The notes under the pieces are model-generated. The model was not told the DNA's origin, did not search any database, and saw only the letters and a list, made by a program, of their open reading frames with translations. From NCBI GenBank assembly GCA_900753295.1, contig CAADYQ010000096.1, positions 1 to 12,202 on the forward strand: 12,202 nt of DNA. Direction: 5' to 3'. Below are positions 7,045-12,202 of this stretch, one piece after another; position 1 is the first letter of the stretch; the number at the start of each line of letters is the position of its first letter. Position numbers and translations under genes: made by a program. This DNA comes from Clostridia bacterium. Lineage in GTDB: Bacteria > Bacillota > Clostridia > Oscillospirales > CAG-272.

Positions 7045-8430
7045 GTGAACTATGACGTTATAATTGTCGGGGCGGGTCCCGGCGGGATTTTTTCGGCTTA
7101 TGAGCTTGTAAAGCTGACAAAAAGCAAGAATAAAAACGCGAAGATCGCAATATTCGAGGCGGGCGCGCCGCTTGAAAAGCGTCACTGCCCGATAGACGGC
7201 GAAAAGATCAAGTCCTGCATCGGATGCAAGCATTGTAGCATTATGAAGGGCTTTGGCGGAGCCGGAGCGTTTTCCGACGGTAAATACAACATAACCACAC
7301 AGTTCGGCGGTACGCTGCACGATCACATCGGCAAAAAGACCGCGCTCGAGCTTATGCATTATGTGGATGAAATAAATATTTCCCACGGCGGAGAGGGCAC
7401 AAAGCTCTATACCACCGCCAACTCGGATATAAAGACGCTTTGTATGCAGAACGGACTGTATCTGCTTGACGCATCGGTGCGTCATCTCGGTACCGACAAG
7501 AACTATGTCGTGCTTCAGAATCTTTATAACGAGCTTAAGGAGCAGGTGGATTTTCAGTTCTACACCGAGGCTACATCGGTGGAGAAGAACGGCGACGGCT
7601 ACACCGTGACCACCGATCACGGCAGTTATACATGTCGCGTGTGTGTGATATCCGGCGGCAGAAGCGGCAGTAAGTGGATGGAAAAGGTCTCGCACGACCT
7701 CAAAATACCCACTATGTCCAACCGCGTTGATATCGGCGTCCGTGTTGAGCTTCCGTATGAGATATTTGCACACCTTACCGACGAGCTGTACGAGAGCAAG
7801 ATAGTCTACCGTACCGAAAAGTTCCAGGATCTTGTGCGTACCTTCTGCATGAACCCCCGCGGCGCGGTGGTCAACGAAAATACGAACGGTATCGTCACGG
7901 TAAACGGTCACAGCTATGAGGATCCCGCAAAATACACTCACAACACCAACTTTGCGCTGCTTGTTGCAAAGCATTTTTCGGAACCGTTCCGCGACAGCAA
8001 CGGCTACGGCGAGAGCATAGCAAGGCTTTCGAATATGCTTGGCGGCGGCGTTATGGTACAGCGCTTTGGCGATCTTATGCGCGGTCAGCGCTCAACGCAT
8101 TCGCGTATAGATGAGGGCTTTGTGACGCCTACGCTTACGGCAACGCCCGGAGATCTTTCGCTCGTAATGCCCAAGCGCATACTTGACGGCATCGTTGAGA
8201 TGATCTATGCGCTTGACAAGATCGCTCCCGGAACCGCCAACGACGATACGCTGCTTTACGGTGTTGAAGTCAAGTTCTACAATATGGAAGTCGCCATAGA
8301 CGAGAATCTTGAAACGCTTCATCGCGGTCTGTTCGTTATAGGCGACTGCGGCGGAGTTACGCATTCTCTTTCACAGGCATCTGCCAGCGGCGTGCATGTT
8401 GCAAGATACATTGCGGAAAAATACTTTTGA
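7045..8430 (+). CDS. FAD-dependent dehydrogenase, COG2509 type
   Basis: This 461-residue flavoprotein starts at GTG 7045, which places the dinucleotide fold at the very N terminus: NYDVIIVGAGPGG with the GxGxxG at 9-14, and E38 at the end of strand 2 as the expected FAD ribose ligand. A cysteine cluster follows (C48, C58, C61, C64, with CIGCKHC), then GFGGAGAFSDGK (69-80), a hallmark of the COG2509 group. Near the end, GDCGGVTHSLSQASASG (from 433) is the second FAD-contacting motif, with D434 the expected flavin phosphate ligand. Length fits the family. The substrate and electron partner of this widespread bacterial group are not known to me. The cysteines could hold a metal or Fe-S centre or be redox-active; that is inference. 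The ribosome site AAAGG (7027-7031) is rather far, 13 bases from the start. It is preceded by its own promoter and a structured leader. Confidence 0.92.
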   Translation: MNYDVIIVGAGPGGIFSAYELVKLTKSKNKNAKIAIFEAGAPLEKRHCPIDGEKIKSCIGCKHCSIMKGFGGAGAFSDGKYNITTQFGGTLHDHIGKKTALELMHYVDEINISHGGEGTKLYTTANSDIKTLCMQNGLYLLDASVRHLGTDKNYVVLQNLYNELKEQVDFQFYTEATSVEKNGDGYTVTTDHGSYTCRVCVISGGRSGSKWMEKVSHDLKIPTMSNRVDIGVRVELPYEIFAHLTDELYESKIVYRTEKFQDLVRTFCMNPRGAVVNENTNGIVTVNGHSYEDPAKYTHNTNFALLVAKHFSEPFRDSNGYGESIARLSNMLGGGVMVQRFGDLMRGQRSTHSRIDEGFVTPTLTATPGDLSLVMPKRILDGIVEMIYALDKIAPGTANDDTLLYGVEVKFYNMEVAIDENLETLHRGLFVIGDCGGVTHSLSQASASGVHVARYIAEKYF

Positions 8431-8440
8431 TGACAATCGG

Positions 8441-8473
8441 ACATTCGTCCGACATTCGTCCGACATTCGTCCG
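8441..8473. repeat. Three perfect tandem copies of an 11-bp unit
   Basis: ACATTCGTCCG occurs at 8441-8451, 8452-8462 and 8463-8473 with no gaps and no mismatches, 10 bases after the dehydrogenase stop. The first copy completes a small hairpin, CGGAC (8438-8442), ATTC loop, GTCCG (8447-8451); the later copies repeat only the 3' arm and loop. The array could be a slippage expansion or a row of protein-binding sites ahead of the next gene. Confidence 0.9.
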
Positions 8474-8523
8474 CAGGATAATATCACAGTCCGGCAACGG
8501 GCAAGAAAGGAAAGGTCATTTCA

Positions 8524-8982
8524 ATGAATAACGAACCCAATTTCAACGGTCAGACAGGCGGACAGGACCACGCTCCCAAGAATACTCCGGATCCCGCACA
8601 GCAGAATGCACCGGGCAGCTATGCTCCCGACCCGTTTGCGGATAACGGAAAAAAGCCCGGTCGCGGATTTGCCATTGCATCGCTCGTCCTCGGCATTCTC
8701 TCGGCAGTCGGACTTTGCTGCTGCTGCACCATTCCCGCCGTGAGCGCGGCGCTCGGTGTCGTAGCAATAGTGCTTGCGATAATCTACTCCCAAAAGGCGG
8801 GCAAGTTGGACGGCATGGCGCTGGCGGGACTCATCCTCGGCATAATCGGCATTGTTGTTGCGCTTTCGCTGATGATAATCGTTGCTCTCAACTCCGATGC
8901 GATAAATGCCGCGCTCGAAGAATTCGTGAACAACTTCAAGAAGCAGTATCCGGACAGCGATTTCGGATATCCCGGCTGGTAA
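8524..8982 (+). CDS. Small membrane protein, DUF4190-like
   Basis: This 152-residue protein has a hydrophilic Asn/Pro/Gln-rich N-terminal region (1-48), then hydrophobic segments at about 49-69, 72-89 and 97-121, and a short charged tail ending in aromatic residues (YPGW). The pattern AIASLVLGILS ... LGVVAIVLAII ... GMALAGLILGIIGIV is that of DUF4190 proteins, whose function is not established. Four consecutive cysteines (65-68) sit at the end of the first segment; lipidation or metal binding is possible but unproven. The ATG is preceded by a strong purine-rich ribosome site (8506-8515). A weak promoter could lie in the tandem repeat region, with GATAAT at 8477-8482, or the gene may be read through from the dehydrogenase gene 93 bases upstream. 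It ends at a strong hairpin. Confidence 0.85.
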   Translation: MNNEPNFNGQTGGQDHAPKNTPDPAQQNAPGSYAPDPFADNGKKPGRGFAIASLVLGILSAVGLCCCCTIPAVSAALGVVAIVLAIIYSQKAGKLDGMALAGLILGIIGIVVALSLMIIVALNSDAINAALEEFVNNFKKQYPDSDFGYPGW

Positions 8983-8989
8983 TACAACG

Positions 8990-9018
8990 ATCAGGGAGCC
9001 GCATGGCGGCTCCCTGAT
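8990..9018. terminator. Bidirectional terminator hairpin
   Basis: A 13-bp perfect stem (8990-9002 with 9006-9018) with an ATG loop lies between two convergent genes, 8 bases past the DUF4190-like stop and 7 bases from the RNase M5-like stop. On the plus strand it runs into TTTATATATT, an acceptable intrinsic terminator tail. On the minus strand the tail is not T-rich. Confidence 0.85.
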
Positions 9019-9025
9019 TTATATA

Positions 9026-9625
9026 TTACTGCGTGCTTCTTCCGACAAGCAGAAGATATTCGTCGTAGCTCATCATTATCCTGAGCGCCGCAAGCAGCGC
9101 ATTGGCGCTCATTCCCGGCGGCAAACCGGCTTTTTTGGCAAGCTCGTCGCGCCGCGCCGAGCTGTGGGGACCGCCCGAAAGTCCGTCTATCATAAAATCT
9201 GTTTTGGAAAGCGGATTTTCCGCCGCGCGGCTTATTGCCGCGCCGTCGCAGAAGGGAAGAAACAGCTCGCGCAGCAGAGAGCATTCCATGCCCTCGACTC
9301 CGAGCACGCCCTCGGCTGACGGTGCGGCTTTTCTTTTTTCCTTGCCCTCGATGCGCGGAACGTACAGCCTTATCAGTCGTTCGGGCGGTATGATCCCCGA
9401 AAGATGCGAGCGTATCAGCTTGCCCGCGCCGTCGGGATCGGTAAGCACTATGATCGGCGTTTTTTCGGCGAGCGCACGTATGAGCGCGGCTTTTTCGCGG
9501 TTTTTGAAGACCCCGAAGCCGTCTGTGGTGATCATCTGTGCATCGATGACAGAGGCGAGCTTCTGGCGGTCGTATTTTCCCTCAACTATCACAGGGTAGG
9601 GTATGACGAGCTTTTCTTCATTCAT
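9026..9625 (-). CDS. rnmV: RNase M5-like Toprim protein (5S rRNA maturation)
   Basis: The ATG at 9625 gives 199 residues, near the length of RNase M5 (about 186 in Bacillus subtilis). Residues about 8-110 form a Toprim domain: VIVEGKYD with E15, then LTDPDGAG with D63 and D65, the metal-binding acidic residues. GVLGVEGME (106-114) matches the GVEHAS-like stretch of RNase M5, which trims 5S rRNA precursors in Bacillota. The C-terminal half (about 120-199) is helical and resembles the DUF4093 region. The start codon overlaps the uppP stop as ATGA, so translation is probably coupled. The frame stays open to 9928 upstream, but that part lies within uppP in another frame, is Arg/Cys-rich and is not a real extension. 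A role in 5S rRNA maturation is a family inference; usual neighbours such as ksgA and tatD are absent. Confidence 0.82.
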   Translation of the reverse strand: MNEEKLVIPYPVIVEGKYDRQKLASVIDAQMITTDGFGVFKNREKAALIRALAEKTPIIVLTDPDGAGKLIRSHLSGIIPPERLIRLYVPRIEGKEKRKAAPSAEGVLGVEGMECSLLRELFLPFCDGAAISRAAENPLSKTDFMIDGLSGGPHSSARRDELAKKAGLPPGMSANALLAALRIMMSYDEYLLLVGRSTQ

Positions 9626-10524
9626 TTTCTTATTCCGAAATACAATATAACGGCAATGCCGAGTATTATCCTGTAAACGCCGAAGGCGGAAAAGGAATGT
9701 TTTTTTACAAAGTCGGTAAGGAAGCCGATAACGGCGAGTGAGACTGCAAATGCGGTAATGAATGCCACGGCAAGCGCCGCAAGCGATACCGCGGGCAGTA
9801 CATCGCCCGAAGCGGAAATGTATTTTACAAATCCGAGGCATTTCAGCGTTCCGGCGCCGAGCATGGCGGGCAGAGCCATAAAAAACGAAAATTCGGCGGC
9901 AACCGGGCGTGATACTCCGAGACAGCACGCACCGAGTACGGTGGAGCCGGAGCGCGATGTGCCCGGAATTATCGCCAGCGCCTGAAAGATGCCTATGGTG
10001 AGTGCTTCGCGAAGGGTTATCGAGCCTGTGTCGGTCACGCGCGGCGCTTTACCGCGCCGTATGCGCTCGATCACGATAAAAAGCACTCCGTATATCACAA
10101 GCGCCGCCGCGACCACGGCTGGGGTGTAAAGCCAGCCGTCGATGTCGCGCCCCGTTGCTTTTTCAAGCAGACTGTCGATAACGGTGCCGACCGCCGCGGC
10201 CGGCAGAGATGCCACCGCTATCTTTGCCCACAAAAGCAGTGCCGCGCGGCACGCGGGGCGGTTTTCGCGGATGTTTTTTATTCGCAAAAACGGGAACAGA
10301 CGATCAAAAAAGCGCACTGCAACGGCAAGTATCGCGCCGAGTTGTATCACAACGTCGAACATTTCAAGAAATTCGTCGCGCAGTGACGGCGCAAGACCTT
10401 CGCCGAGCGCCAACGCGGGCAGCTCACCGAGCAGTATAAGGTGTCCGGTAGAGCTTACCGGCAGCCATTCGGTTATTCCTTCTACTATTCCGTAAATAAG
10501 GGCGCGCAGAAGCTCCGCAAACAT
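9622..10524 (-). CDS. uppP: Undecaprenyl-diphosphatase UppP (BacA)
   Basis: This 300-residue integral membrane protein removes the terminal phosphate from undecaprenyl diphosphate, recycling the lipid carrier for peptidoglycan and other wall polymers; high dosage of this family confers bacitracin resistance. The first signature is EGITEWLPVSSTGHL (15-29), with E15, E19, S24 and H28 as expected active-site residues. The second is PGTSRSGST (187-195), with R191. Several hydrophobic helices follow the family pattern (for example 50-72, 95-115, 133-152, 208-225, 245-268, 284-297), with a basic loop at 153-163. An AAAGG site precedes the ATG. It lies 47 bases after the U32 peptidase gene with no obvious promoter between them and overlaps the RNase M5-like gene, so the three are probably one operon. 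Confidence 0.97.
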   Translation of the reverse strand: MFAELLRALIYGIVEGITEWLPVSSTGHLILLGELPALALGEGLAPSLRDEFLEMFDVVIQLGAILAVAVRFFDRLFPFLRIKNIRENRPACRAALLLWAKIAVASLPAAAVGTVIDSLLEKATGRDIDGWLYTPAVVAAALVIYGVLFIVIERIRRGKAPRVTDTGSITLREALTIGIFQALAIIPGTSRSGSTVLGACCLGVSRPVAAEFSFFMALPAMLGAGTLKCLGFVKYISASGDVLPAVSLAALAVAFITAFAVSLAVIGFLTDFVKKHSFSAFGVYRIILGIAVILYFGIRK

Positions 10525-10565
10525 AAAATATCAGCCTTTCGTCGGATATCTTTGCACGTCCTTTT

Positions 10566-10583
10566 GCCGGTTCAATTACCGGC
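10566..10583. other. Small hairpin at the U32 peptidase stop codon
   Basis: GCCGGT (10566-10571) and ACCGGC (10578-10583) form a 6-bp stem around a 6-base loop that contains most of the minus-strand stop codon (10572-10574). No T-run follows, so it is unlikely to terminate transcription before uppP. It may simply be chance or a weak stabilising element. Confidence 0.35.
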
Positions 10584-11837
10584 GCGCAGTATGTCGCCCG
10601 GCGTGACCTTCACAGGTACACGCAGGTAGTATATCATTGAGGGATGCGGCGCGGCGTTTATCGGCGTGCCGTCCTCGCCGTACATTTCGGCGGCGGTAAA
10701 CGGCTCGCCGGGCTTGCCGGGGGTGAGAAGCTCCGCCGTCTCTCCGACCGTCAGCTTGTTGCGCTGGGTAAAGCGGAAGAGAGTCCCGTTTTCGTTTTCG
10801 CGCTCAAGACCCGCTGGCAGCTCGCCTGTTTCGAGCGCAAGCGCGAGATACGCTTTTTCGCGGATGTATCCCTTTTCGCTACACAGCTTGGGGTCGCTCA
10901 TCGGCTTGTCAAAGTAAAATCCGGTGTCGTATTCGCGGTGAGATACCGAGCAAAGCTCGGCGAGCCAGCGCGGATCGGTGCGGTAGCCCTCGGGATCGGC
11001 GGCGTAAGCATCTATTGCCATGCGGTATGCGTTCGTCACAACAGCCGCATAGTACGCCGACTTGACGCGCCCCTCAAGCTTGAAGGACGCGATACCCGCG
11101 TTGATAAGCTCCGGAATATGCTCTATCATGCATATGTCGCGCGATGACATTATAAATGTGCCGGCGTCGTTTTCCTCTATCGGGTAGCGCTCGTCGGGGC
11201 GCTTTTCTTCCATCATCGTGTAATTCCAGCGGCACGGCTGTGCGCACCTGCCGTGATTGGCATCGCGTCCCGTCATTGCGTTCGAGAGCAGGCATCTGCC
11301 GCTGTATGATACGCACATCGAGCCGTGGACAAAGCATTCAAGCTCTACCTCATCCGGCAGTGCGGCGCGTATCTCGGCTATCTCGTCAAGCCTCAGCTCG
11401 CGTGCCAGAACAAGGCGTGAAGCTCCCATTGCGGCATACGCAAGCGCGGCGGCGGGCGAGGTTATACTTGTCTGTGTTGAGATATGGATATGCGCCTCGG
11501 GTATCTCCTTTTTCAGCAGTGCGATAACGCCGAGGTCGGCGGCGATAAATGCATCCGGATGCGCGCCGCGCACGGCACGCAGGAATTCGGTGAGCGCGGG
11601 ATATTCGCTGCCGTGCGGCAGTACATTTACCGTTATATACAGCTTTTTGCCGCGTGAGTGCAAAAGCTCCGCCGCGCGGTATATCTCTTCAACGGTAAAA
11701 TTGCGGGAGGCGGAGCGCATCCCGAACGCCTCTCCGGAAAGATATACCGCATCTGCACCGTAGCGCAGTGCGGCGTTCAGCTTTTCAAAATCTCCGGCGG
11801 GGGAGAGAAGCTCCGGCTTTTTTATTTTTGTGTTCAT
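10572..11837 (-). CDS. U32-family peptidase-like protein (possible RNA hydroxylation factor)
   Basis: This 421-residue protein opens with the family start KPELLSPAGDFEKLNAALRYGADAVY (strand and helix 1 of a TIM-like barrel). It carries the U32 signature ECFVHGSMCVSYSGRCLLS (167-185), followed by HGRCAQPCRW (195-204). C168, C175, C198 and C236 have spacings close to those of the Fe-S ligands described in UbiU and may bind a 4Fe-4S cluster; C182 and C202 are further candidates. Despite the name, several members (RlhA for 23S rRNA, TrhP/YrrO for tRNA wobble uridine) support RNA hydroxylation, and TrhP is the most likely relative here given the length and Bacillota origin. The C-terminal part (about 330-421) is a beta-rich domain common to the longer members. 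It has its own promoter and heads the operon with uppP and the RNase M5-like gene. Specific substrate uncertain. Confidence 0.9.
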   Translation of the reverse strand: MNTKIKKPELLSPAGDFEKLNAALRYGADAVYLSGEAFGMRSASRNFTVEEIYRAAELLHSRGKKLYITVNVLPHGSEYPALTEFLRAVRGAHPDAFIAADLGVIALLKKEIPEAHIHISTQTSITSPAAALAYAAMGASRLVLARELRLDEIAEIRAALPDEVELECFVHGSMCVSYSGRCLLSNAMTGRDANHGRCAQPCRWNYTMMEEKRPDERYPIEENDAGTFIMSSRDICMIEHIPELINAGIASFKLEGRVKSAYYAAVVTNAYRMAIDAYAADPEGYRTDPRWLAELCSVSHREYDTGFYFDKPMSDPKLCSEKGYIREKAYLALALETGELPAGLERENENGTLFRFTQRNKLTVGETAELLTPGKPGEPFTAAEMYGEDGTPINAAPHPSMIYYLRVPVKVTPGDILRAGN

Positions 11838-11869
11838 GACGGTTCTTTCTTTTTTGGTTTTGTCTATTT

Positions 11870-11898
11870 ATTTTATCACAAAGATGCCGTGAGGTCAA
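11870..11898 (-). promoter_or_regulatory. Promoter of the U32-uppP-rnmV operon
   Basis: On the minus strand TTGACC (11893-11898), 17 bases, TAAAAT (11870-11875) with an extended -10 TG just upstream. The leader to the ATG at 11837 is about 25-30 bases and holds a weak AGAAAG ribosome site. Confidence 0.78.
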
Positions 11899-11936
11899 GA
11901 CCCGCGCATTTTTTGCCGCGGATTCACAATATTATA

Positions 11937-11965
11937 TTGAAAAAACACCCGTCTTATGATAAAAT
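11937..11965 (+). promoter_or_regulatory. Promoter of the last, partial gene
   Basis: TTGAAA (11937-11942), 17 bases, TAAAAT (11960-11965), with an extended -10 TG at 11957-11958. Transcription would start near 11972; GGAG at 11991-11994 lies 8 bases before the ATG at 12003. Confidence 0.75.
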
Positions 11966-12002
11966 ATTAGTATATATATAAATATTGAACGGAGCATTTT
12001 TG

Positions 12003-12202
12003 ATGGAAAAAAGAGTGAATGATTTTGCACCGCACGACAACATACTGCGTGTACGTCTGGTAGGACATGCATCGGCGGAGCGTTGCAAATCCGATGCGTT
12101 TATAATTACATACAATGACAGGGTATGGCTTGTAGACGGCGGTATGCGCGGGAATCTTGATTCGTATGAGCGTCTGCTTGAGCTGAGACAGGCATGGCTC
12201 CG
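12003..12202 (+). CDS. Partial gene, probable MBL-fold hydrolase (ComEC-like type)
   Basis: Only the first 66 codons are in the window; the gene continues past the right edge. The segment LRVRLVGHASAERCKSDAFIITYNDRVWLVDGG resembles the opening of MBL-fold hydrolases related to the ComEC C-terminal domain, where a strand, a variable loop, SDA(F/I)(L/I)I and then (L/V)DGG precede the metal-binding HxHxDH motif. That motif would lie outside the window, so the assignment rests on the N terminus alone. There is no signal peptide. The start is well supported by a ribosome site and promoter. Confidence 0.6.
   Translation, partial: MEKRVNDFAPHDNILRVRLVGHASAERCKSDAFIITYNDRVWLVDGGMRGNLDSYERLLELRQAWL

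Noticed and set aside
6961..7974. 337-residue open frame on the minus strand opposite the FAD-dependent dehydrogenase
   Set aside because: It is a shadow of a strongly conserved flavoprotein gene and overlaps its promoter and leader.
8441..8473. The triple repeat as a small CRISPR array
   Set aside because: The units are 11 bases and directly adjacent, with no spacers and no cas genes nearby.
9626..9928. N-terminal extension of the RNase M5-like frame to 9928
   Set aside because: It lies inside uppP in another frame, reads as Arg/Cys-rich nonsense, and the ATG at 9625 gives the normal family length with an ATGA overlap.

Overview
The window looks like an ordinary chromosomal stretch from a Bacillota genome, most likely a gut-type Clostridia lineage (Oscillospiraceae or Christensenellales-like). 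The inference rests on strong AGGAGG-type ribosome binding sites, near-consensus TTGACA/TATAAT promoters with 17-base spacers, an RNase M5-type Toprim protein, a U32 peptidase, a DUF4190-type membrane protein, and a large secreted protein with a C-terminal membrane anchor. I see no tRNA, rRNA, CRISPR array, insertion sequence or phage gene.

Layout. Positions 1-60 hold a perfect 19-bp hairpin just beyond the end of a cytoplasmic GH2 beta-galactosidase (61-3171, minus). A divergent promoter region (about 3200-3345) then serves that gene and a plus-strand GNAT acetyltransferase with a C-terminal membrane segment. The acetyltransferase appears to start at an ATA codon. It meets a minus-strand surface glycerophosphodiester phosphodiesterase (4019-6811) head to head at a shared hairpin. 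A second divergent region (6812-7044) separates the phosphodiesterase from a plus-strand FAD-dependent dehydrogenase of the COG2509 type (7045-8430). An intergenic triple 11-bp repeat and a small DUF4190-like membrane protein (8524-8982) follow. A strong hairpin at 8990-9018 separates this from a minus-strand operon that reads U32 peptidase (10572-11837), uppP (9622-10524), RNase M5-like protein (9026-9625). The last two overlap by ATGA. A third divergent promoter region (11838-12002) leads to the first 66 codons of a probable MBL-fold hydrolase that runs off the window.

The genes do not form one obvious pathway. Beta-galactosidase feeds sugar catabolism. The phosphodiesterase would act outside the cell to release glycerol-3-phosphate. 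UppP recycles the undecaprenyl carrier for wall synthesis. The Toprim and U32 proteins point to RNA maturation or modification. No complete novel system is evident.

The most notable observations are: the phosphodiesterase carries a second, apparently catalytically dead copy of its own barrel domain; the acetyltransferase has an apparent AUA start; an inverted repeat lies inside a consensus promoter spacer; and the dehydrogenase mRNA has a structured leader.
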